From contig NZ_SLWO01000003.1 of assembly GCF_004340665.1 (NCBI RefSeq), forward strand, positions 372,001-436,000: a stretch of 64,000 nucleotides of DNA, read 5' to 3'. Both the position numbers and the translations under genes were made by a program. This document shows positions 1 through 7,167 of this stretch, piece by piece. A model generated the notes under the pieces. That model did not search any database. It was not told the DNA's origin and worked only from the letters and a program-made list of their open reading frames with translations. Within the stretch, counting starts at the first letter, position 1. Every line of letters starts with the position of its first letter. This stretch comes from Pedobacter psychrotolerans (GTDB taxonomy: Bacteria > Bacteroidota > Bacteroidia > Sphingobacteriales > Sphingobacteriaceae).

Positions 1-1
1 T

Positions 2-409
2 GCCGATATGAATGGTAAGCTTGTGCCCTACTTTGTTGCGGAATCGAAATTGCAAGCGAATAAAACTGGTTATTTTAATTTTGATGATGTTGATCACATA
101 GATAAAGCGCAGCCTTTATTAAAGAAAAAATTATACCTACCGTTAAGTCAAAAACCGGAGCGTGACGAGAGTGAGTTTTTCTATACCGACCTGAAAGGCT
201 TCATGGCTATTGATGAAACAATGGGCAAACTTGGCGAAATTTTAGAAGTAAACGAATATCCACAGCAATTCGTAGCAACAGTTATGTATCAGGAAACTGA
301 AATCCTTTTCCCTTTGAACGAAGATTTTATTTTTGAAATTGATGATGAAGGAAAAATTCTCAAATTGGATTTACCTGATGGCCTGCTGGATATTTATCTT
401 GTAAATTAA
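2..409 (+). CDS. rimM: Ribosome maturation factor RimM, 5' end missing
   Basis: This is the C-terminal part of RimM, which binds ribosomal protein S19 and helps mature the 16S rRNA 3' domain of the small subunit. The reading frame is open to the left edge (Ala-Asp precede the first Met at position 8), so the true start lies outside; about 135 residues are visible of an expected 170 or so. The visible part holds the end of the RimM domain and a PRC-barrel-like end (ETEILFPLNEDFIFEID, then LPDGLLDIY). The call rests on these motifs and on trmD and rplS following in the same direction, as in the conserved rpsP-rimM-trmD-rplS operon. The stop codon overlaps the stop of a toxin gene on the other strand. 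Confidence 0.85.
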   Translation, partial: ADMNGKLVPYFVAESKLQANKTGYFNFDDVDHIDKAQPLLKKKLYLPLSQKPERDESEFFYTDLKGFMAIDETMGKLGEILEVNEYPQQFVATVMYQETEILFPLNEDFIFEIDDEGKILKLDLPDGLLDIYLVN

Positions 410-738
410 ATTTTAATTTTCTTAGACGCTTTAATTGTCGTTGGTTTTCTGCTTCCGTGTAAGGCATTTAAAACTTCGATCCGCTTCGGGGTAATTCTAT
501 AGATTATTAAATAGTTGCCGTGGATAATATTCCTGTAGATATGCGTTTTTGTCGGGAGAAAATTACATTCTGAATGTACAAAGTATTCTTCAGATAGCTT
601 ATAAATACGATTATATAATTCATCTATAAAAATCGTAGCGGCATTATATGCGAATGTTTCGATTCCATATTCATAAATTTTCTCTAAACTTTCAATCGCA
701 ATATTGCTAATTACAACTTCTCGTGTTTTAATTTCCAT
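406..738 (-). CDS. ParE/RelE-superfamily toxin
   Basis: A 110-residue protein with the ParE toxin layout: an early strand (VVISNIAIESLEKIYEYG), a helical hairpin around residues 12-50, and a C-terminal sheet with RNIIHGNYLIIYRI and EVLNALHGSRKP, the usual ParE ending. Known ParE toxins poison DNA gyrase, while RelE relatives cut mRNA on the ribosome; the sequence alone does not decide between these. Its start overlaps by 28 bp the end of a 55-residue upstream gene on the same strand, as expected for a toxin-antitoxin pair. Its stop overlaps that of rimM, so the module is packed tightly into the rimM-trmD gap on the opposite strand. Confidence 0.85.
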   Translation of the reverse strand: MEIKTREVVISNIAIESLEKIYEYGIETFAYNAATIFIDELYNRIYKLSEEYFVHSECNFLPTKTHIYRNIIHGNYLIIYRITPKRIEVLNALHGSRKPTTIKASKKIKI

Positions 739-878
739 CCCAAAATCTTCTTTTTTAACTCTTCCATGGAATGAAAAGTGCCATTTTCAGCTTTCCTAAT
801 CACTTCTTCCATTTCTTGTTGAGTCATTGGATTTCCGGGGATGGCTAAATTTTTATTATCGGATTTCAATTTGCCCAT
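711..878 (-). CDS. Small antitoxin-like protein paired with the ParE toxin
   Basis: Reading the minus strand from ATG at 878 gives a 55-residue protein that starts MGKLKSDNKNLAIPGNPMTQ, continues with a charged helix (EEMEEVIRKAEN-like stretch) and ends KLKHEKL. Its stop codon lies inside the first codons of the toxin gene. Size, order and overlap are typical of an antitoxin, and the helical C-terminal half fits a toxin-wrapping segment. I do not recognise a named DNA-binding fold, so the family is unassigned. A promoter-like TATATTTG lies only 3 bp upstream of the start codon. Confidence 0.7.
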   Translation of the reverse strand: MGKLKSDNKNLAIPGNPMTQQEMEEVIRKAENGTFHSMEELKKKILGWKLKHEKL

Positions 879-881
879 AAT

Positions 882-889
882 CAAATATA
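882..889 (-). promoter_or_regulatory. -7 promoter box for the toxin-antitoxin pair
   Basis: The minus strand reads TATATTTG, an exact match to the Bacteroidota sigma-A -7 consensus TAnnTTTG. It ends 3 bp before the antitoxin ATG, so the transcript may have no leader. I see no clear -33 TTG at the usual spacing. Confidence 0.5.
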
Positions 890-919
890 AATAATTTTAT
901 TATTATTTGGATATTGCCC

Positions 920-927
920 TACCTTTG
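920..927 (+). promoter_or_regulatory. -7 promoter box for trmD
   Basis: TACCTTTG matches the Bacteroidota -7 consensus exactly and lies 4 bp before the chosen trmD start at 932. It suggests that trmD has its own, nearly leaderless promoter, which would make it independent of rimM. Confidence 0.5.
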
Positions 928-931
928 CGCC

Positions 932-1606
932 ATGCGTTTCGATATTATCACTGTTTTGCCAGCTCTATTAGAAAGTCCATTTGCTCATTCGATTTTACAA
1001 CGGGCCCAGAAAAAAGGCATTGCCGAAATTGTTGTGCATAATTTGAGGGATTATTCTACCAGTAAACAAAAGAGTGTAGATGATTATCAATATGGTGGCG
1101 GAAGTGGGATGGTAATGAGTATCGAACCTTTTGCGGCCTGTATTGAAAAACTCAAAGCCGAACGGGAATATGATGAGATTATCTTCATGAGCCCAGATGG
1201 CGTGACACTTAATCAGAGCACGGCTAACGAACTTTCAATTAAAAAGAACATCATTATTCTTTGTGGTCATTATAAGGGGATAGATCAGCGCATTCGGGAT
1301 ATTTTCGTTACGCGTGAGATCTCTGTTGGCGATTACGTGTTGAGTGGTGGAGAATTACCAGCTGCTATTGTAGTAGATGCGGTTGTACGATTAATTCCGG
1401 GGGTTTTAAATGATGAAACCTCTGCCCTCTCCGATAGCTTTCAAGGCGAGCTTTTAGATGCACCCGTTTACACCCGTCCAGCAGATTGGCGGGGACATAA
1501 AGTGCCTGATGTTTTATTAAGCGGACATGAGGCCAAAGTGAATGAATGGCGGCATGAACAAGCGTTGGAGCGAACCAGACTACGTCGTCCTGACCTTTTG
1601 GAATAG
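932..1606 (+). CDS. trmD: tRNA (guanosine(37)-N1)-methyltransferase TrmD
   Basis: TrmD transfers a methyl group from S-adenosylmethionine to N1 of G37 in tRNAs, preventing +1 frameshifting. The 224-residue protein begins [10 protein letters not shown] and has the trefoil-knot SPOUT motifs: YGGGSGMVM near residue 55, [11 protein letters not shown] near 110 and the knot loop [16 protein letters not shown] near 135. The C-terminal [15 protein letters not shown] is also typical. A Met six codons further upstream (914) is in frame but overlaps the promoter box, so 932 is the better start. It precedes rplS as in most bacteria. Confidence 0.97.
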   Translation: MRFDIITVLPALLESPFAHSILQRAQKKGIAEIVVHNLRDYSTSKQKSVDDYQYGGGSGMVMSIEPFAACIEKLKAEREYDEIIFMSPDGVTLNQSTANELSIKKNIIILCGHYKGIDQRIRDIFVTREISVGDYVLSGGELPAAIVVDAVVRLIPGVLNDETSALSDSFQGELLDAPVYTRPADWRGHKVPDVLLSGHEAKVNEWRHEQALERTRLRRPDLLE

Positions 1607-1743
1607 AAGAGTTTACATAGGCTTAATGTGGATTCCTAAAAGATTGTGGAAAAAATAAAATTAGTTTTTTTAATTGAAAAAAAATCCCTAATATTGCAAT
1701 CCGAATTTCACGGGTTGAAATATCGATTTAATAGCTTAAAATC

Positions 1744-2091
1744 ATGGATTTAGTAAAATTTGTTGAAGAGCAGGCCATCGCGAAAAAAGATTTTCCTGCG
1801 TTCAAGTCTGGGGATACAGTGAGCGTACACTATAAAATTCGCGAAGGTAATAAAGAACGTATTCAAATTTACCAAGGTGTTGTAATTCAACGTAACAGTG
1901 CTGGTGCTAACGAAACTTTCACAGTTCGTAAAATGAGCAATAGTATTGGTGTAGAGCGTATTTTCCCTATCAATTCTCCTAATATTGAGAAGGTAGAAGT
2001 AAATAGCTATGGTAAGGTTCGTAGAGCGAAATTGTTCTATTTACGTGCTTTAACTGGTAAAGCTGCTCGTATCAAATCTTTGAGAAAATAA
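1744..2091 (+). CDS. rplS: 50S ribosomal protein L19
   Basis: A 115-residue L19, located at the 30S-50S interface of the ribosome. Family hallmarks are the early [52 protein letters not shown] and the basic C-terminus [21 protein letters not shown]. The length is normal for L19. The gene follows trmD after 137 bp that contain a -7-like TAATATTG at 1689-1696, one base off the TAnnTTTG consensus, so it may have its own promoter. A hairpin terminator follows directly. Confidence 0.98.
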   Translation: MDLVKFVEEQAIAKKDFPAFKSGDTVSVHYKIREGNKERIQIYQGVVIQRNSAGANETFTVRKMSNSIGVERIFPINSPNIEKVEVNSYGKVRRAKLFYLRALTGKAARIKSLRK

Positions 2092-2111
2092 TACTCTTTA
2101 TTATAAGATAT

Positions 2112-2144
2112 AGCCTTCACGATTAATTTCGTGGAGGTTTTTTT
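2112..2144 (+). terminator. Rho-independent terminator after rplS
   Basis: Arms 2112-2122 (AGCCTTCACGA) and 2129-2139 pair with two G:U steps around a TTAATT loop and run into a T tract at 2138-2144. It lies 20 bp after the rplS stop and closes the ribosomal operon. Confidence 0.8.
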
Positions 2145-2206
2145 GTTTACGGTATTCTTTTAACAACAAGGTTAAATGAATAAAGATTAATGACCCTTGG
2201 ATGGGT

Positions 2207-2214
2207 TAAATTTG
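2207..2214 (+). promoter_or_regulatory. -7 promoter box for the mscS-like gene
   Basis: TAAATTTG matches the Bacteroidota -7 consensus exactly and ends 5 bp before the ATG at 2220. Its position is the main reason for preferring that ATG over the in-frame one at 2190. Confidence 0.45.
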
Positions 2215-2219
2215 TAAAT

Positions 2220-3395
2220 ATGTTAGATGCTGCCTTTTTCGATCAGGTGTTTTGGGGTAATACAGTAAAAGCTTATTGCCTTTTTGGTGCGATTCTTTTT
2301 TTTGGGATCATCTTAAAAAGAATCATTTCAAAGCTTTTAAGTAAGCTTTTGTTTATGCTCTTCAAGAATTTTTCACAGCAATCACATGATGATGCTTTTG
2401 TGGCGCTACTGATCAAACCCATTTCATTACTGATTCAATTAACTACACTTTATCTGGCCATTAACCAATTGAATCATCCACTTGAAGTGGCCATATTTCA
2501 TTATAGAAAGCTCGTAGGAAAAGTTAAAATCGCTGTGCCAGTAAGTTTAGGTGACTGTATTGACCGGATTTTTCTTTTTCTGATTATTCTTTCCGTATTC
2601 TGGATTATTTTAAGGATTATCGATTTCATTAGCCATGTATTATTGTACAAAGCCTCATTAACCAGTAATAAATCAGATGATCAATTGGTTCCCTTTCTCA
2701 AAGAATTATTTAAAACACTGGTTATTTTTATTGGCTTTTTTACCCTTCTAGGTTTCGTTTTTGAAGTTAATGTATTAACGCTGATTACTGGTTTAGGAAT
2801 TGGTGGTATAGCCATTGCCTTGGCTGCAAAAGAAAGTCTGGAAAACCTGATCGGATCGTTTACCATTTTTCTGGATAAGCCATTCGTGGTGGGTGATTTG
2901 GTCAAAGTTGATGGTGTAGAAGGAACGGTAGAAAAAGTTGGCTTCAGAAGTACCAGAATCCGCACATCTGAACGTACAATGGCAACCATCCCTAACCGAG
3001 GCATGATTGATGGTGTTTTGGAAAACCTTTCCCTCCGAAACTCCCGAAAGGTGTCTTTTATTATCGGTCTTACCTATGAAACCACTTCAGAGTCACTACG
3101 AAAAATCATTACAGAAATTGAAAGTTATATCAACAATCACATTGGTACAAGTGATGATGGTAATGCCTCATTCAAGAGCTTTGGTGATTCTGGTTTGAAT
3201 ATCGAAGTGAATTATTTTGTAACCGTATTAAACTATAGTGATTTCCTTAAAATAAGACAAGAAATTAACCTGGTTATTATGGATATCGTAATCAATAACA
3301 AATCTGATTTTGCATACCCTACCCAGCGTTTGATCAGTGATCGCCCTGTCGCTTCTGATGTAGAAAAGGAAGTTGGTAATGATGCTATAGATTAA
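2220..3395 (+). CDS. MscS-family mechanosensitive ion channel
   Basis: A 391-residue inner-membrane protein that by family should open a pore under membrane tension and release solutes on hypo-osmotic shock. There are four to five hydrophobic segments in the first 210 residues. The last is the glycine/alanine-rich pore helix (LITGLGIGGIAIALAAKES), followed by the MscS beta domain LDKPFVVGDLVKVDGVEGTVEKVGFRSTRIRT and a soluble alpha/beta C-terminus. The start at 2220 is chosen because a TAAATTTG promoter box lies just before it; an in-frame ATG at 2190 would add ten residues. It is a single gene, bounded by the rplS terminator and a convergent terminator shared with psd. Confidence 0.9.
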   Translation: MLDAAFFDQVFWGNTVKAYCLFGAILFFGIILKRIISKLLSKLLFMLFKNFSQQSHDDAFVALLIKPISLLIQLTTLYLAINQLNHPLEVAIFHYRKLVGKVKIAVPVSLGDCIDRIFLFLIILSVFWIILRIIDFISHVLLYKASLTSNKSDDQLVPFLKELFKTLVIFIGFFTLLGFVFEVNVLTLITGLGIGGIAIALAAKESLENLIGSFTIFLDKPFVVGDLVKVDGVEGTVEKVGFRSTRIRTSERTMATIPNRGMIDGVLENLSLRNSRKVSFIIGLTYETTSESLRKIITEIESYINNHIGTSDDGNASFKSFGDSGLNIEVNYFVTVLNYSDFLKIRQEINLVIMDIVINNKSDFAYPTQRLISDRPVASDVEKEVGNDAID

Positions 3396-3410
3396 TTTGC
3401 TTGGGGCGAT

Positions 3411-3480
3411 CGTCATGCTGAATTTATTTCAGCATCTTTTCTGTAGGCCAGACCCTGAAATGAATTCAGGGTGACGACAG
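3411..3480. repeat. REP-like imperfect palindromic element
   Basis: About 70 bp of spacer has nested symmetry: CGTCA at 3411-3415 is answered by TGACG at 3472-3476, TGCTGAA by TTTCAGCA next to it, and CCTGAA by TTCAGG further on. It resembles short intergenic palindromes that are dispersed in Bacteroidota genomes. It sits between convergent genes. Confidence 0.55.
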
Positions 3481-3522
3481 AGAAATATAAACCACCGCTC
3501 AAATATTTTGTAATAAACAAAG

Positions 3523-3552
3523 AAGCCGACTTAGCATAAACTAAATCGGCTT
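3523..3552. terminator. Bidirectional terminator between mscS and psd
   Basis: Arms 3523-3534 and 3541-3552 form a 12-bp stem (AAGCCGA core, one G:U) with a CATAAA loop. T-rich sequence follows on both strands, so it can serve both convergent genes. Confidence 0.75.
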
Positions 3553-3573
3553 TTCTTATATCTCTTATATGCC

Positions 3574-4233
3574 TTAACTTAATGTTGCTAAGGTGGTTAT
3601 ACCACCTTTTACTACCTGGTTAAGTTCAACATTCACTTTGGTTCCAACAGGTAAGAAAACATCCACTCTTGATCCGAATTTAATAAAACCGAATTGCTCC
3701 GTTTGTACCACCTGGTCTCCTTCTTTTACATACCAAACAATTCTACGGGCCAAAGCGCCTGCAATTTGGCGGAATAAAACAGAGGTGCCATTTTTATGTT
3801 CAACTACAGTAGTAGTGCGTTCGTTTTCTGTAGATGATTTGGGGTTCCAAGCCGCTAAGTATTTTCCTGGATGATATTTAAAAAACTTCACTACACCTGA
3901 AATAGGATTCCGGTTGATGTGTACGTTTACAGGCGACATAAAAATCGACACTTGTAGCCTTTTATCTTTAAAATATTCTCCTTCTTCAGTCTCTTCAATC
4001 ACCACAACTTTTCCATCTGCAGGGCAAATCACCAGGTTTTCACCATTAGAAAAACTCCGGCTTGGGTTGCGGAAAAATTGAAGCACAATCAAAAATAATG
4101 CTGCTGAGAAAATATAGATAAACCATCGCAACAACGTGATGTTGTAGTATTTATAATCAACAACGGCATTGATCACGAAAATGAGTAAAATGGTTATGGC
4201 TATTGTGGTATAACCTTCCTTATGTATGGTCAT
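3574..4233 (-). CDS. psd: Phosphatidylserine decarboxylase proenzyme, short type
   Basis: This enzyme decarboxylates phosphatidylserine to phosphatidylethanolamine, the main Bacteroidota phospholipid. The 219-residue protein has two membrane segments (residues 11-26 and 34-53), then CPADGKVVVIEE, SIFMSPVNVHINRNP and GALARRIV, all family motifs. The self-cleavage site that forms the pyruvoyl group is Gly187-Ser188 in FIKFGSRVD. Only about 30 residues follow it, as expected for the alpha chain. The start is ATG at 4233; a TTG at 4254 would add seven residues but overlaps a CACCTTTG promoter-like box. I see no phosphatidylserine synthase gene next to it. Confidence 0.93.
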   Translation of the reverse strand: MTIHKEGYTTIAITILLIFVINAVVDYKYYNITLLRWFIYIFSAALFLIVLQFFRNPSRSFSNGENLVICPADGKVVVIEETEEGEYFKDKRLQVSIFMSPVNVHINRNPISGVVKFFKYHPGKYLAAWNPKSSTENERTTTVVEHKNGTSVLFRQIAGALARRIVWYVKEGDQVVQTEQFGFIKFGSRVDVFLPVGTKVNVELNQVVKGGITTLATLS

Positions 4234-4287
4234 CTTGTTAAAATTATTGGGCAAAGGTGCGAAAAATAAATTAATCCAATTTAAAAA

Positions 4288-4830
4288 TTATGCCTCAGTT
4301 GCTCTATAGATGTCTATCAGGTTTCTTCCCAAGCCGTTATAATCTAATCCGTAACCTACAACAAATTCATTAGGAATTTCAAAACCAACATAGGCTAAAT
4401 CCTCAATTTCATATTTTAAAGCGCTTGGTTTAAGTAAAAGAGAAGCCACTTTAACTGATGCAGGATTTTTCTCTTTTATCATTTTAAGAATGTGTGTAAG
4501 CGTTAAACCCGTATCTACAATATCTTCAACTACAATAATATCTCTGTCTTTAATATTGGCTGGTAAGCCAATTAATTCTTTTACCTGACCAGAACTGGAA
4601 GTACCTTCATAAGATGCTACACGCATAAATGCCACCTCACATGGGATATTAACTTCTTTGATAAGATCGGCCATAAATAAAAAACTTCCATTTAGTACTC
4701 CAATAAATAACGGACACTTGTTTTCATAATCCACATTCATTTGAATGCCCATTAAACGAATTCTTTTATTGATGGTATCATTCTCTAAAAAGATTTCGAA
4801 TTCTTTATCCTCTACCTGTATTTTGTGCAT
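4288..4830 (-). CDS. hpt: Hypoxanthine phosphoribosyltransferase
   Basis: Purine-salvage enzyme that joins hypoxanthine or guanine to PRPP, giving IMP or GMP in the cytosol. The 180-residue length is normal. The PRPP-binding loop is clear at residues 102-110 (EDIVDTGLT). FIGVLNGSFLFMADL near 42-56 and the flexible-loop region MRVASYEGTSSSG near 69-81 also fit. The C-terminal VGYGLDYNGLGRNL is the base-binding end of the family. It lies between psd (54 bp downstream) and the GT51 gene (61 bp), all on the minus strand, and may be transcribed with psd. Confidence 0.95.
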   Translation of the reverse strand: MHKIQVEDKEFEIFLENDTINKRIRLMGIQMNVDYENKCPLFIGVLNGSFLFMADLIKEVNIPCEVAFMRVASYEGTSSSGQVKELIGLPANIKDRDIIVVEDIVDTGLTLTHILKMIKEKNPASVKVASLLLKPSALKYEIEDLAYVGFEIPNEFVVGYGLDYNGLGRNLIDIYRATEA

Positions 4831-4891
4831 TCTTTTGTTGTAATGTTTAATGTTGTAAAGTTGGACTATTCATTTGCCAACTGAGAACTAT

Positions 4892-7036
4892 TTAAAGTTC
4901 ATTTTCCTGTTCTTTCTCTCGCCTTCGCTGTTCTCTCCGCTCTTGCCTCAACTGTTTTTTGGTTTTTGTAGTGTCTGCTTGCTTCACCGTAGACGTGTCA
5001 CTTTTACTGCCACCAAAAATACGATCGAAAAGGTTTTTGTTGTTATCCTGCATGATTACCGGCGGCATTCCTTCATCATCACCATCAAATGCTGAGGTAT
5101 CCACAGCTGAAGTATCTGGCGCCAAATACTGACGTAAACCTTCTCTTAAACGAACATTATAAAATCCGTAACCAGAAGTATCCGCAGGCGTTAAACCTCG
5201 TCTGGCCATAATGTTTCCCATAAATCTAAAATAGTTAAACATATAAGGTTTCAGACCACCACCAGCCATAAATTTGTACATTGCTGCTTTTGGTTTAGGT
5301 ACAATACTGGCTAGAAATAATCCATCACCAATGGTTAAATCGGCAGGTTGTTTTCCAAAATAATATCTTGATGCCTCCCCAATTCCGTAGATGTTTTTGC
5401 CTAACTCCATAATGTTGAAATATACTTCCAGCATCCTGTTTTTGCTCACCAGGTGATTGTGTTCAATTAACCAGACGATTAATATTTCTTCCGCTTTTCG
5501 GGCCAGTGTTTTCTGTCGGCTGAGGTAAACGTTTTTAACCAGCTGCATGCTGATGGTACTTCCGCCTCTCTTAAATTTCTTTTCCTTATAATTTACAGCA
5601 ATTGACTTCCGGATTGATTCTTCAACAAAACCATTGTGGGTAAAGAAGGAAGGGTCTTCTGCTGTAAGCACAGCGTTGATAAAGTTTTTTGAAATCTGAT
5701 TTAATGGCGTAAAATTATGGTTAGAAGGGCCGATTGTGATATCTCGCATCGGTTTACCATATTCATAAGGTGTATAAATAAAAGGGTTATTAATTTTTTG
5801 AAGATCGGTTTTTCCCCATTTCGTAATTTTAAAATCAACAGGTGTTAATGTTGAATTAAAGCGAACACTATCCGGGATTTTAGTGTCCAGATAAAAATTA
5901 AGACTGTATTTTACTTTCCCCTGAACTTTTAAGCCTTCAAGAGACTCAAATAAACCTTGAGGAAAAGCATTCAGAACAGCTTGTGCATCCTGTTCAGGAG
6001 CATTTAGTTTAAGTTCGTAAATTTTGTTTTTCCCTAGGGTGTATTTAATAAAGGGATGTATTTCTGCGTTTTTTAAATAAGCTGTAGAGCTGCTATCTAA
6101 AGCAACGTAGTTTGGGCCGACTAAAATATCAGCATCTAATTTTGCACTTTGAACGATAATATCATTGGAAGCAATTCTCGGCTGGTTGATCAGCATATTC
6201 TTAACAGACCATGAACCAGATATTTTGTAGTCATTACCACTGTATTTTGCATTTTTAAGCTCTGTTTGAAGGGTGTCAAAACTCAGCTTGGCATGAAGCT
6301 TATTGTTGAGGTAAGGCAATTCCAGCTTTTTTCCATCCGCATAAGCCGTGAAGCTTAATTCTTTACTGCCTGGGTTCACATAACCATCCACATGCCAGGT
6401 AGATTCTCCATTGTTAACATTAATTGTTGACTTTAAATCGCCACCATCAATTACTGCAACCGTGGCAAAACTAAGCTGAGCTGTATCGTGATCATTAAAC
6501 TTAAAAATCATGTTTTTCACATCCATGTCATCAGGAATTTTATATAAAACCTGATTAAGAATGTTATTTGCAATTTCTGACAGATTGGATTTACCTTTAT
6601 TCTCTGTACTGTCCTTTTTCTTCCTTTTTAAGATAAAATCGATGTTCGTAGTAGAATCTTTTAAGACTACGCTAACAAAGCCATCTCTCATTTCCACCTC
6701 AGATAGTTTAACATTTCCAAAGATTAGTGGAAACAGTTTCACGCCGATGCTCAGTTCTCCAATGTTGGAAAGGGTATCCCGTTCTTTGGGAACTACAGAA
6801 ATAGCGGTCATTTTTACGGTGCTCAAACCTGTAAATCCGGCAGAGCCGATCTTCACTTCCAATCCGTAATCTTTATCGGCCTTAGCTATTGCTTTAGCCA
6901 CCATTTTCTTTAACAAGGCCTCTCGCTTAGAATAGGCAACAGCACCCAATGAGATACAAACAATTAAAAAAACACCCAAAACCCAGGCTCCGATTTTTAA
7001 ATATTTTTTGGGGATCTTGATTTTTGGTATTTGCAT
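4892..7036 (-). CDS. Membrane-anchored GT51 peptidoglycan transglycosylase with large AsmA-like N-terminal region
   Basis: A 714-residue protein with one N-terminal membrane helix (residues about 13-32). A periplasmic region of about 400 residues, rich in beta strands and resembling AsmA/YhdP-type proteins, follows. A GT51 glycosyltransferase domain is at about 440-610. Its motifs are AEDPSFFTHNG with the catalytic Glu460, RGGSTISMQLVKN from Arg490, and YFNIMELGKNIYGIGEASRYYFGK. It should polymerise lipid II glycan strands in the periplasm. No transpeptidase domain follows; the C-terminus is instead disordered and highly charged (residues about 650-714). It is a monofunctional-type GT51 with an unusual long N-terminal module. 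Function of that module is inferred only from its appearance. Confidence 0.85.
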   Translation of the reverse strand: MQIPKIKIPKKYLKIGAWVLGVFLIVCISLGAVAYSKREALLKKMVAKAIAKADKDYGLEVKIGSAGFTGLSTVKMTAISVVPKERDTLSNIGELSIGVKLFPLIFGNVKLSEVEMRDGFVSVVLKDSTTNIDFILKRKKKDSTENKGKSNLSEIANNILNQVLYKIPDDMDVKNMIFKFNDHDTAQLSFATVAVIDGGDLKSTINVNNGESTWHVDGYVNPGSKELSFTAYADGKKLELPYLNNKLHAKLSFDTLQTELKNAKYSGNDYKISGSWSVKNMLINQPRIASNDIIVQSAKLDADILVGPNYVALDSSSTAYLKNAEIHPFIKYTLGKNKIYELKLNAPEQDAQAVLNAFPQGLFESLEGLKVQGKVKYSLNFYLDTKIPDSVRFNSTLTPVDFKITKWGKTDLQKINNPFIYTPYEYGKPMRDITIGPSNHNFTPLNQISKNFINAVLTAEDPSFFTHNGFVEESIRKSIAVNYKEKKFKRGGSTISMQLVKNVYLSRQKTLARKAEEILIVWLIEHNHLVSKNRMLEVYFNIMELGKNIYGIGEASRYYFGKQPADLTIGDGLFLASIVPKPKAAMYKFMAGGGLKPYMFNYFRFMGNIMARRGLTPADTSGYGFYNVRLREGLRQYLAPDTSAVDTSAFDGDDEGMPPVIMQDNNKNLFDRIFGGSKSDTSTVKQADTTKTKKQLRQERREQRRREKEQENEL

Positions 7037-7143
7037 ATAGTCGTAAAAATGGTTAATTTCTTAAACGTAACAATTAAATGTTTATTTCGTGTTAAAATTA
7101 CAGTTTAAAAGCCTAAATAAAAGTATATGTAGCGATGTTTTGT

Positions 7144-7151
7144 TAATTTTG
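7144..7151 (+). promoter_or_regulatory. -7 promoter box for the mrp-nifU pair
   Basis: TAATTTTG matches TAnnTTTG exactly and lies 16 bp before the mrp ATG at 7168. Confidence 0.45.
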
Positions 7152-7167
7152 AATTTAAATTAATACA

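Noticed and set aside
4234-4254. TTG start for psd
   Set aside because: It would overlap a CACCTTTG promoter-like box; ATG at 4233 gives a typical N-terminus.
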